64,000 bases of DNA. It comes from Anaeramoeba flamelloides (taxonomy: Eukaryota > Metamonada > Anaeramoebidae). Each line of letters starts with the position of its first letter. The stretch's first letter is position 1. Shown piece after piece: positions 46,759 through 58,700 of this stretch. The notes beneath the pieces are model-generated. The model did no database searches. It saw only the letters and a list, made by a program, of their open reading frames with translations, and had not been told where the DNA came from. The stretch lies in NCBI GenBank assembly GCA_027625915.1, contig JANTQA010000023.1, positions 310,001 through 374,000 of the forward strand, written 5' to 3'. A program made the position numbers and the translations under genes.

Positions 46759-46788
<30 letters not shown>
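46759..46788. repeat. (AT)n microsatellite
   Basis: About 15 AT units. Confidence 0.9.
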
Positions 46789-46793
<5 letters not shown>

Positions 46794-47470
46794 TTAAAAT
46801 TAAATATAAATAATAAAAACTAGATTCTTTTCGAATTCAGTTGTAATTTTCAAATTAAAATAGAAACTTTCAAAACAAAAATTGTCAATCTAATATTCAC
46901 GCGAAATCATAAATTTTAAATTCCAATTGATAAACAAAGAATTACAATTTAATTGTATAAAACTCAGATATAAATAACAAAAAAGAAATTTAAATAATTT
47001 CTCTTCATGGTACCAAAAAAACAAGTATATATAAATTTCATTTTCATGAATTTTATAAATTAAATCTAAAATGCATCCCATGTGTATATTTTTGTATGAA
47101 ACCCATTCAGAAATTTAATAGTTATTATTGTAAATTATTCATCTATTTATATAAACTGTAAAAAAAATATCTATTAAATTTGAAAAAACTAAATAATAAA
47201 AATAAAAATAAAAAAATTAGTTTAATAGATATTATAAAAAAATTGTTAAAATTATCAAAAAGAAATACAATGTGATTGATCAAATTACAAAATTAATAAA
47301 ATCATAACTGTGATATTTTTTAATTTTTTTTTTTAGTTAATTTCATAGTTAATCATAAAAAATTCATATGGTGTTTATTTATTCAATTTTTGTCATTTTT
47401 TTGTTTTGTTTTTGATCTAATTTGTTTTAACCCTTTTATTGTTTTCTTTCTTTATTATTAAGGTTACTAA

Positions 47471-47671
47471 TACAGTCAGTTTCACTTTTAAGGCACAAAC
47501 TTTCAACCAAATTTAAGGCACAAAAAAATCTCAAATTAAGACACAATATTTCGAATTTTAATTTTTACAATTTATTTTTACTAGAATCTGGATTTTGTGC
47601 TTTAATTTGAGATTTTTTTTATGCCTTAAATTCCGTTGAAAGTTTGTGCCTTAAAAGTGAAACTGACTGTA
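47471..47671. mobile_element. TA-flanked palindromic MITE, family C, copy 4 (best preserved)
   Basis: 201 bp from TA to TA. Left end CAGTCAGTTTCACTTTTAAG, right end reverse-complemented CAGTCAGTTTCACTTTTAAG; arms extend for about 75 bp. CAGT ends and a TA target fit Tc1/mariner-type MITEs. Confidence 0.88.
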
Positions 47672-47882
47672 CAAATATATCTATATATATATATATTTAT
47701 TAATACATCAGTATTGTTGTAATAATCACTTGTTACTTTTTATTTTCTTAGTATATAGAAATTGAGAAAGTAAAAAAAAAAAAAAAAGAATAAAAAAAAA
47801 TTGTTAAAGATTTTATTGGGTATTTCACTTGAAAATGAGACAATAACTTTATTAGAATTTTTGAGAATAAAAAAAATGGTCA

Positions 47883-48056
47883 TACACTCAGTTCCACTTT
47901 TAATGCACAAAAAAAATCTCAAATTAAGTTCAAAATTCAAATTATATTAGAATTAATTGTGTGGCAAAAAATTCCAAAAAATGTGCCTTAAATTGAGATT
48001 TTTTTGTACCTTAAATTTCGTTGAAGGTTTTTTCCTTAAAAGTGTAATAGACGTTA
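47883..48056. mobile_element. TA-flanked palindromic MITE, family C, copy 5
   Basis: A more decayed copy, 210 bp after copy 4 (CACTCAGTTCCACTTTTAAT at the left; ACCTTAAATTTCGTTGAAG at the right). Confidence 0.75.
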
Positions 48057-49131
48057 GGTCAAAATACCATTGATAAATTAGAATTATATTTCAATGAAAT
48101 TTAGATTTATTTCACAACATATATCTATATGTTTATAATTTGTTGAGTTTAGAATTGAAATATTAATAATTAAAATAAATAACCAATTAAAAACAAATAA
48201 TTTTTTGAAAAAAAACAAGACTTTTCAATAAATAAAATTAAAAATATCAAACTCGATAATCAATAATTATAGTATTTATGAAAAAAAAATAATTAGTTAC
48301 TTTTTTTAGTTTTATATTGAAAATATTTGAAATTTTCTATTCAAAAAAAATCAACAAGAAATAATCAATTTTTTCAAGGATAAAAACTCCTCGATTTCAA
48401 CAAAACATAAATCACAAAAAAAAAAAAAAATAATAATAATATCTAGAATTTTAATTAATTGAGATCTATTATTGGTACTTAATCTGATCATCTTTGATTA
48501 TTTTCATCAAATGATTCATAAGTATATCTTTATATTTAGCTATATCCTTATTTACTGGATTTGAAAATAAAAAAAAAATGATAATTATACCAAATCTGAA
48601 TAAATAATATTTTTGTTTTCATAAGAAAATACGAAAAAGAGAAAGAGCGTGAGAGAGAAATGTGTCTTGATTTTTCTTAAATATAGAATCAATTGAATAT
48701 GTTTTTTTTTTTTTTTAAGGGTATATTATTAGATTTCAAGCCTCGTAGAGTATAAAAGTATGATATACATTAAGTATAATAAAATTCTATTATTTTCTAT
48801 TTGTTAAAAAATAGATCAAAATTGTTATTAGAAATTTGAAAATCTCAATTAAAAAAAAAGGATAATTGGTTTAATAATTAATCCTAAAAAAAATAAAATC
48901 AACAAAAAATAATATAAATAAAATAAAAAAATCAATTTATTTTAATAAATGTCGAAATTAACTTTTTCATCAAATAAAAATTGATTATTTGATTTGTAAT
49001 TTCTAAAATATTTTTAAAAAATTTCTGAAAAGGAATAATGGAAACAAAAAAATAATTTGATGAAATTTTTTGGAAAAAATGAAAATTAAAAATTAAAAAT
49101 TAAAAATAATTGAAAAGCAGGTGTTAGTGAG
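48057..49131. other. Intergenic, 3' flank of RPA2
   Basis: No gene. About 48280-48420 is a weak relative of the non-coding flank of the LRR duplication. Confidence 0.5.
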
Positions 49132-49965
49132 TTAGTCTGTTGATCTAAAATGTTCGTCATCAATTGTGATATAAATTTGGCCTTGGTCCAAGAAGAAGTC
49201 AACAATTTCTCGGATTTCTTCTTCTGTGGATTTTAATTCTTTTGATAATTCTTGAAGGCTTATCCCAGATGATGTTTGGTTTGAGCTGATCAATCTCAAT
49301 GCTTTATCTTTCAATGCAAGTCCAAGGATTTGAGTGGTGTTTTGTTGTGTAATTATGTTGTTGTTTTTGTTGTTGTTGTTGTTGTTGTTTGTTTCTTTTT
49401 GAATTTCGTTTTTTTCTTCTTTGATTTGTGAATTTTGGGATGATGTTTGTTCTTTTTTGAGTGTCCCTTTAATTCGTTGTAAATGAACCAAAATAGCTTC
49501 CAGGAAATGGGTTGTGATTTGGTTTGAGTCTGTGATTTCTGTTATTTTGTTCACAGAAAAGGATTTTTGGTTTTTATATTCCTTTAAATTCCCAATGATT
49601 CGGACATACTTGTTTTCAAACACATTTTCTATTTCTTTGGCTTTGCTTTTGTTTTCTCCTTCTCCTCCTTCTTCCTGTGGTTGTTCTTGTTCTTCTTGCT
49701 GTTGTTGTTCTTCGTCCATGTTGTTTTGTTTGTGTCGTTTGAATTCTCTTACCTTAAGTTGTCCTGTGCCATCATCGATTGTGTAATTTGTGAAGGTGTT
49801 TCCACCATAAACTTTGACTACAGTTCCAACCAAACTTACGTTCATTACAAATTCCTTATCAATTTTAAACGTGTTCCCTTCACTTTCAGTTGATAACTGG
49901 ATTTGTCTGATCGTTAGTGGGGTAATAGTTCTTACTATTACATTTTCGTTCGAATTGTTTGTCAT
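49132..49965 (-). CDS. RPA2: Replication protein A 32-kDa subunit
   Basis: 277 codons, no intron. RPA2 is the middle subunit of the heterotrimeric single-stranded DNA binding protein used in replication, repair and recombination in the nucleus. Residues about 12-28 (PLTIRQIQLSTESEG) match the start of the central OB fold, which runs to about 150 with NVSLVGTVVKV, YTIDDGTGQLKVREF and YVRIIGNLKEYKNQKSF. TTHFLEAILVHL is the trimerisation helix. A winged-helix domain fills about 210-277 and ends with ITIDDEHFRSTD, the family hallmark. Unusual features: a Glu/Gln/Gly-rich insertion (about 84-108) in the OB fold and an Asn run before the winged helix. I start at ATG 49965; the frame is open a few codons further upstream, but without another ATG. 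Confidence 0.94.
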   Translation of the reverse strand: MTNNSNENVIVRTITPLTIRQIQLSTESEGNTFKIDKEFVMNVSLVGTVVKVYGGNTFTNYTIDDGTGQLKVREFKRHKQNNMDEEQQQQEEQEQPQEEGGEGENKSKAKEIENVFENKYVRIIGNLKEYKNQKSFSVNKITEITDSNQITTHFLEAILVHLQRIKGTLKKEQTSSQNSQIKEEKNEIQKETNNNNNNNKNNNIITQQNTTQILGLALKDKALRLISSNQTSSGISLQELSKELKSTEEEIREIVDFFLDQGQIYITIDDEHFRSTD

Positions 49966-50405
49966 TTGAAAAAGCAATTATTATTTTTTGGTAAAAGATT
50001 AAAAAAAATGATAAAAGTTTTCTAATTCGAATTATTTTATAACGGATAGATCAATTTTTTTTTTTAAAAAAATCCGCTATTTCTGTTTTATTTTTTAAAT
50101 TTTAGTGAGATTAAAAAATTGTTTTTTCTTTTTGTTGCTAAATAAATCGAACAAAATTTTTATTCAAAGTTCCAAAAAAAAAGATTTTAAAATCATTTCA
50201 ACTTTTAAAATTTTTCATGTTCTGTAAAGAAGCTTAAACAATTAATTTCCTTTAGAAATGGGAACTTTTGATGATTTCTGATAATTCTTGGAATATGATT
50301 TTTTTGCTTCTTAATAAATATAATTTTGATCTTTTTATTATACAATTAACATAGCATTTCAGTATTTTAGAATTGGGAACTTTGTGATTTATTTTAATTC
50401 TTCTA
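49966..50405. other. RPA2 upstream region
   Basis: AT-rich, no gene. Probably holds the RPA2 promoter; no recognisable element. Confidence 0.4.
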
Positions 50406-50864
50406 ACTGTTGAGAGAAAAATGTTGGACAGAGAAAAATAGTTGGACAACATTTTTAATTGGGAACATTACTGAAAATGATTTTTAATTTCAATCGTTTG
50501 TGAAATAACTAAAGAAAATAACAATAATCGACTTATTAGAATAACGATTAATGTAATTCTACCTTTTCAAAACCTTATCTCTTATAATCTAAAGTAAGTT
50601 TAAAAATTACCATTTTCAGAATTAATAGTAAACTTTACTAAAACTTGGATTTTTGTTAAAATAGCATCATCTACTTTAGTTATCAATCATTCAAAGGAGT
50701 ATTCTACACATACCACGGATTAATGTACTTGTAACACATTTAAACCTGAATTTATATAAATTCACCTAGATATCAATAGGATTTGATTTTCAATTTTACT
50801 AATGTTCTTAATTAAAAATGGTGTCCAACCATTTTTCTGTGTCCAACATTTTTCTCTCATCAGT
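50406..50864. mobile_element. Foldback MITE, family B, copy 2
   Basis: Left end ACTGTTGAGAGAAAAATGTT, right end reverse-complemented ACTGATGAGAGAAAAATGTT. Subterminal GTTGGACA repeats occur twice in each arm. Homologous to 22278-22739 throughout. Confidence 0.88.
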
Positions 50865-53800
50865 AATTTGATTTTTTGGAAAAGTCAAATGCAAATTTAT
50901 CTTTTAAGATTTTAATATTTACTGTTGGTTGCAAAATAAATAGAACAAAGTTTTCATTTAGCTTTAGATGTAAAAAGTTATAAAATCCAAAAAACATTTA
51001 AATATTTTAATCAATAAAATCAGTCTAAATTATTCATTTCTATTTGAAAATTGGGAGCATATTGGATGATTTATTGTAATTTTATTAAGGTGTTTTTTTT
51101 TTGCTATAGTTGAATGAAAATATAGATCTTTTTATTTTACAATTAACAGTACAGTATTTTAAATAACCCGTGTTGACTTAAATAAATAATTATTTTCAAA
51201 CTTTTACTATGGGTTTTTCAAAAATGTGTTTTTGAGTGTTGTTTTTTAAATTTTTTCAGTTGTTTTCTTTTTTTATCTGTTGTTGAAATGAAAAATTTTC
51301 AATAGTGTGTTAATTTTTAAAAAGGAAGTATATCTTGATAATACGATTGTAATTCTCAAAGTCATAAAAGAAATTTTTATTCAAAGTTAACTAAAATATT
51401 ATCTCTACAGATATTGATTGAAAAATTGAAAGATCTTGTAATAGATCAATGAAAATTGATCTTTTAAGAGATTTAATTTCCTCTCATTATTAAACTTGTT
51501 GAAAATGAATTGATTTATAAATAATTTGGTTATTGGGTATGTTCTTGTTGAATTTTAATCAGATAAAATATTGGTTAATTAAATTTTTGATTCAATATGA
51601 AATATTCTTTCATTGAGGATTCTTATCACCTCAATATAAGCAAAAAAAAACATATAAATAAAGTGATCAATTGCAAAATATGATTTGAAGACCAATAACT
51701 AAAGGAAAAAAGGTAAAATGAAATGATCTTTTTGTTTATTTATTTTGCAAAAAACTTTGAAAAAATAATCTCATTTTTGATTCATGTTGAGATACCACTA
51801 AAAAAGGTTTTCAGAAACTCTTTTTATCCCTTTTTTTTTTTTTTTTTGTATTTACTCAAATTGAAAGATTTGTTTGTTGTCAATTTAGGTGTTGTTTAGT
51901 TTAATTTTGGTTCAATTAGATCTCTTTTATCAGGAGATTGGACTAAAAAGTTGTAGAAAAACACTTGGATAATATGATCTATTGTACATTTGGTTTGATT
52001 TGAAAGTATAAGGTTAAACTGGACTGTATTTTTCGTAAAACACAAAATAAATTCGAAAAACCACAGTTAAAAAAAAAATAAACACATTAAAAAAAAAAAA
52101 AAAACAACACTTATTTCAAAAAACAGCACAAATAATTTTCAAAATCACAAAGAAGAACTTCGACACGGGTTATTTAACCAACTGTAAATGGAAATTTTGA
52201 TCTTTATATTTTACAGTTTGTTAAATAATATGTGTTGACTTCAATAAATATTTTTTTTCAACTTTTTATTGCTATTTTGGAATTTTTTGGTTATTAATTG
52301 TTGTTTTGAAAAATAGAGTTGATTTCCGAGAAATTTTTACAATTCAAAAAATCAAAAAAATTGATAAATTTGTGAAAAATTGAAACTATTCCATTTTATA
52401 ACAAATATCAAGGAATTGATCTTCATATTTGATTTGATATGATGTCTAAATTGGATATCAAATTAGATATGGTATACAACAAGAAGAAAGAAAAAACGGA
52501 AAGTTTTGTTTTAGGAAATGGTTTTTATTTTCTTCTTCAAATTGATATGAATCTTGTAGATTGATTAATAAATCTGAAATAAACAATATAAAGTTTAATT
52601 TGTTTTGAATTGGATTTTCTTTTTATTTAGTTTTAAAAAGTCATAAGAAGAAAGTCAATCAAATATTATTTTTTTTTAGATGTTTTTTATGTAATTTTTT
52701 CTTTTAAAAATATTCATTATATCTTAATGTATTTATATCACATTATAATTTTACTATTTTTTAGATTACTTAATCTTCAAAGGTTGATTTTGATACCAAA
52801 TTTCATTTTCTCCCAAATATATGACTTTTTTTTTTTTTTTCAATTTTTTCAGAGTGTAATTTTGTATCAAACTAAACCTGTCTTTTTTTAAATAATATTT
52901 GTTCAAAGAAAATCTATTTTCTGGCTAATAATCTTGTCAACATTACAACTAGGGTAAAAGGTTCTAAATTAATTTTATTTTTAGTAATCACAATAAAATT
53001 TTGCTGAATTATATCTGTTTTGGTATTCTAATAATATTAATGTTTTATCATATAGAATTTATGTACAGTGATTATAAACGAATTGTTTGTTTAATTATTT
53101 TTGTCAAAATTCAGTTCTGAAAATTAGATCATTTGTTATTTAATTATGGATTGAGGAAAACCAAAATTTCATAATTTTTTCAGGAGTATAATTCCTAAAA
53201 AAAAAATAATCCTATCATACACTTTTTGAAGTTTTCTGTAGATTAATTACTATGAAAATAATTTTTTTTAGAAAATTAAATCATTAACTTTGATATTTTT
53301 TTTTTTAAAAATCATTTCCATATATTGGGAAGATAACAATGCTACAACTAATTTCAGAAAAAGAAAACAAAAATAATAAATCTTGATATTTTTATGTTAA
53401 TAATATTGAAGTAAAATTTGGAATTAAAAAAATTAGTATTATTTTTGAAGATTGAAGCTTCTAAATAAGAAAGATTTAATACTGGTGTAATATTATTATG
53501 ATTTTTCATTTTTGAGATTTAGAAAAGGAATAAAAAAAAAAATTCCAAAAAGAAAAATTTTTAATTGTGATCATTACTAAAATAATCTAAAAATTGATAA
53601 TTCTTTAATATTTAATATAGATTTTTGAGTATGTTCGAACTAATTTAGCTTTAATATCATTTACTTTCAATTAAAACATAGTTAATATTTTAAGTGATCT
53701 AAGGTGATGGCAATCACTTGGGTGAAGCATCATAAAATTTATTATTACCATTGATGGATCAAAAAAGGATTTAAAGTTAAAAAAAAAAATGAGATATAAT

Positions 53801-55119
53801 TTTTAAGTATATTAAAGAAGATGGTGAATAATAATAAAAAAGATGGTTTACCATTTATTGCAAAATAAATGGTACAAAATATTCATTCATCTTTTAAAAA
53901 AATTTTTTTAAAAACCTAAAAAAATTTCAATTTTTTAATTCCATAAATCAGTTTAAAATCTTAATTTTCTCTTAGAATTGAAGGGCTTTGATCATTTGTT
54001 TTAATTTTTGGGTTTGTGATTATTTTGGAAAGATAAATGAAAATTTTGATCTTTTTATTTTGCAAAAAATATTAAGTGTAGACCCATTAAAAGGTCAAAA
54101 AAATATAGGAATCAAAAAATAACATTTTTAAAAATTGTTATGAATCAATAATAAAAATTAAATTATACTCAACATGCAATATAAGATCAAGTTATAATAA
54201 TAATCAAAAAAAAAAGATAGGTTTTTTTTTTAGAAAAAACCACCAAAAAGTGAAACCTAATTTCTAATTAGAATGATTGAGAATAAAAATTTTGTTAATT
54301 AAAGGGAAATGTTTTGAATTGTCACTCCTATACACATTTTGAGATATTAAAGATTTTTTTTTTCATTTTTTTCATTTTTCTTAAAGTCTTTATTACCTGA
54401 AAGGATTATTCCAAGAACCTAACTCTACTAAATTTGGAAAGTTAAAAAATCACCAAAAATTAGATTAAATTAAATTGAATTTGGTCTGAAAGAAAACAAT
54501 TTGTTTTAAATTGAAAAAATTGATCCATTTGAAAATATTGCTGTTATGTGAAAAATAAAAAGAGCAAAATTTTCAGTCAACTTTCCAAAAGAAACACACC
54601 TATCAAAGAATTAAAATATATCAAGAAATTCCCTGACTCTAAGTGAAATTAATAATTTAACCTTGTTTTTTGATTAAAAAAATCGAAAGGTTCATGATTT
54701 CAAAATCTCTTTGTCAAAAGCTGAATGAAAAATTTTGTTCCATTTATTATACAACAAATAGTCATCAAAAAAAGGTTAATGTTTTTTTTTTATATTGTTT
54801 TGGAAATTTAGAATACCTTTTAAACTTTTTTTGAATTCGAATTCTAATAAAGATCAAATCAATTTTTAAATCGATTTTTTTTTTGTAAAGTTTTACAGTA
54901 ATTTATTGTAGTGTTTCAACCAAAAGAATTAAAATTTTTCACAAGATATATTATCGAGATTTTCAAGTAATTTCTGGAGTTGGGAATAAATTCAACGTAA
55001 GTGACGGGACCCTTAACTTTTAGAAATTCAAATTCATTTTTTCTTTTCTTGTTGGTTTTGACAAGCTTTTTTTTTGTGACTTCAATAGTTATCTTATTAT
55101 TTTCCTTGATTTTGCTGCA
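50865..55119. other. Intergenic AT-rich DNA between RPA2 and the kinase
   Basis: No gene. Several degenerate repeats share a GCAAAATAAATNGNACAAA-like block and a TTTATTTTACAATTAACAG-like block (about 50930-51155, 53850-54090, 54540-54780, also 41310-41580). A minus frame at 54916-55359 is antisense to the kinase exon. Confidence 0.5.
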
Positions 55120-55704
55120 ATGACACAAAGTATTATCAAACAAGGGTGGGTAACAAAGCAAGGGGGCTCTTTCAAGTCTTGGAAAAAAAGGCTCTTTGTT
55201 TTGTATCCAACCAAAATGGCATATTTTACAAACAAAAAGAATTTTCAAAAGCGAAATGAAAAAGGGCAAATCCCGATCCAAGGCGCAAGAGCTGCAGAAT
55301 ACACCTGGGAAAAAACAAAGCGTTCTCACAAAGGCAAATTCTATTTCCAAATTTATCACGACACAGGAAGGGTGTACATTGTGTACTCAACATCAGAAAT
55401 CGATCGGAAAGACTGGATCACCAAAATCAACTCTGCGTCTGAAAAGTTCCGAAAACAAAACAAACAAAAATATGGTGTTGGCGACATCCAATTCCTCGAA
55501 GAGATCGGAAGAGGTGCATTTGGGTCTGTCTCAAAGGCACTTTATTCTTCAACAAAAGAAATCGTTGCAATTAAAAAAGTTCCTATTGACGAAAACGATG
55601 ATGAAATTGAAGAGCTTGTAAAAGAAATCGCAATCATGAAAAATTTAATAAACCCAAACATAGTTCGATATTATGACACCTACTTTATGGAATCTCATTT
55701 ATGG
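55120..55704 (+). CDS. Kinase exon 1 (PH domain and N-lobe)
   Basis: 195 codons from the ATG in AATG context to TGG; donor GTAAAT at 55705. GC content is higher than in the surrounding DNA, as expected for conserved coding sequence. Confidence 0.93.
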
Positions 55705-58700
55705 GTAAATTGTCCTTCTTTTCTGTTTCTGTTTCTTTCTTTTTTTTGTATTATTTATTTTCAAATCAAAAATTATGAATAAAAAAAAAAAAAAAAAAAA
55801 ACAAACAAACAAAAAAAAAATCATTTTTATTCTTCAAACAAAAAGATCAACTTTGGGCAATTTCATTTCTGACAATTTCTTTTTTTTTTTTTTTTTTTCT
55901 TTTTTTTTTTCCGTTTATTGAAACTTTTTTTTTCTTATTTTTTTTGTTTCAAAAACAAATTTGAAAAATTTTCAACCAAATTCCAAAACCAAGATTTTTG
56001 CAAGGTGTTTTTTTGTTTTAAACAACAAAAAAAAAAATTTATTGAAATTATTTTTTAATGATTCAAAATTTGAATATTGTTGTTTTTTTTTTTTTTATTC
56101 CATCAACTGTGATTTTTAAAACCCAAAAAATTGATCTTGTAAAATTACAAAGAACATACAACCAAACAAAACTTCTTTGGAAACAAATTCTCTTTAAAAT
56201 TAATACTTTGATTTTCCAATTAATAAATGAAAATTTTTATTTCACGTTCCAAAATATTTTGCTAATTATTTATTGAAAAAATCACCAAAAGACCTTCACA
56301 AAATCAATTAGAAAAGATATTTTTAGACATTTTATTGAAAATTCCTTCCCATATGCAAAAAGTGATGTCTTAATATTTCAAGTTTTTGTACTAAATTTGT
56401 AATTGTTGCAAAAACTATAAAACTTTTCAGATGCCTTCCTACGAGAGAGGTTTTTTAGTCAAAACAAACGAGAGGTTTCTAATTGCAAAAAAAACAATTT
56501 AATGAAAGAATAAAAATGTTTGGGGTTGTTTTTGTTTTTGTTTTTTGATTTCTGAAAATTATTTTCCATTTTTGAATTTCTGTTTCTTCCCCAAACATTT
56601 TTTTTCTTTCATTAAAAAGAATTTTTTGCTCTTAGAAACCCCCAAGCCTGTTGACTCGCAAACATCTCCCTTTGGGGCGCATAGGAAAACTTTTATAGTT
56701 TTTGGAAAAATGACAAATTTAGTCTAAAAACTTAAAATATTAAGACATCACTTTTTGCACATATGTTATTAAACTTTGAGATGAAATTTATTGTTTTTGA
56801 ATTTGAATACAACCGTAATAAAAAAGAATGGTCCAATATGTTGAAATTAAGAATTCAAGTCCTTAATTAGTTGTTCACCAATTTTGATTTTACAATTCTC
56901 TTTAATAGATTAAAAAATTTTAATCTCAATTTTCTTTAAGAAAGTAAGTACATTTTATCATTTTGAAAAATTTTAATTGTTCAAGCCTTACTGAAAAATG
57001 ATTTTTTGAGTGCTAGCAGATATTGAAACTTTGAAACCAAAATATCATTCACTGATCTATTTGTGAAAAGAAAAAGAAATTCAGAGTTGAATCTTTAATT
57101 TTTAGATTTTTTTGAACTTTTTTTTTGATTAAATTTTTGGTTTTTAGTAAATTAGGTTTTGGATCTAGAAATGTGTTTATACGAATCAGTGAAATTAATC
57201 AAACAGTAAACCAAAAAAATCTACCCGAAAGGGTGTACATTTAAAACAAATCTTTTCTTTTAGAAGACCAAACACGAAAGATCACCTTTCCAAATAAATT
57301 TGTTGAAATCAAGAATGAAAAAAAAAAAAAAATCCATAAAAATCTATTTTTGAAGATTTGTTTTCAATATCTTCTTAATTTGTATGGATATAAACAAGTT
57401 ATAACCTTGGATTTCTCGCCCCATTACTATTTATTGTTATTTTATAAAACATTTTTTTACAAATTTGTTTTCAAAATTTCTTTTTTAAAATATTTTTATC
57501 AAACAAAACCAAAATAAAGAATACTATTTCAAAAATTAAAATAAAGGGGATGAATTCTCGGAATCAAAAAACAGTTACAAAAAGATTCAACACAAAATAA
57601 AAAGAAAAATTGAGAAAAAATTTCAATCAGAATTCAGAATTATTTTTAGTTTTCATTTTAATGGAAAATAAATAATTATCAAAATCAAACCAATTTGCCC
57701 AATAAACCTTCATTTCTGATGAATAATTCAATAAAATACCTATTTTCTGAACCCAACCAAGAATTAGATGAATTGAATGAAAATAGGAATTTCTATTTGG
57801 AAAAAACTTTTGAAATAGAAAGTATTTTTTTATCAAAAATTTTCCAAATTAAAAGTATTTCGATTTAAAATTAAAAATAAAAACAAATAAAGAAGAAGTA
57901 ATTATATCAGATGTTACAGATCAATCAATAAATGGTTTTTATTTATTTTTCTCGATCAATCTTTTCATTTTTTTTTGAATTCCATTTTTTAGTTGGTCTG
58001 AAAATATATTATACTAGGATATATTCCACTCTAATATTTAATAAAATATCAATATATTTGGTTAAAGAAATGATTTTAAGAATACAGTTCCATAATTAAC
58101 TGGTGGTACTCAAAATTTGAAAAATGTACTTACTTTATTAACAAATCAATGAAAAATTAATTTTAATTGCAAACCTTCTGAAATCCAAAAAATTTGAACA
58201 AAACTTACCATTGAAAAAAAAAAAATAAACAAGAAAAAAAAGTGAATCAGGGAAATAAAAGTTCAACACGATTTTTAATTGAAAACACTTAATAGAGCCT
58301 GGAAATGAAAGGTAAGATCAATTAATAAAAGAATAAACCAATTAACTTCAAATAATAATCCATTTTATTATTTTCAATCAAATTAATAAAAACAATTTAA
58401 ATCTGCTTTGTTATCAAAATTGTTGTTGTGGCTTTAGAGATCTTTCCAAAAATATTCAAATTTTTTGTAATAAATTTTTAATAATTGATCAATCAAAGAA
58501 AACCCTTACCAAAAAATGAAATGTTATAAAAACTGTTATTATGCTGAATCTCCCAATTTTGTAAAAAATCATTTATTTTTTGATTTATTAATTGATCTTA
58601 CTTTTCGGATTCATTAAGTGTTTCCAATTAAAAATTGTTCACAACTTTTTTTTCCTTGATTCATTTTACATGAAAACTAATTTTTTTCTTTTTGTATCAA

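Larger units (their letters stand above)
43721..47470. other. Intergenic AT-rich DNA, no gene seen
   Basis: Contains (TA)n runs at 44345-44379 and 46759-46788 and a T-run at about 45811-45836. Minus frames at 45618-45809 and 45861-46052 are short and unsupported. 46700-46740 weakly resembles part of the LINE element's RT region on the minus strand. Confidence 0.55.

Noticed and set aside
54916-55359. 147-codon minus-strand frame
   Set aside because: Lies antisense over the kinase PH-domain exon, which has clear family motifs.
55705-55782. Extension of the kinase frame to 55782
   Set aside because: After ESHLW the reading is low complexity; the GTAAAT donor and exon at 63585 restore the kinase hinge exactly.
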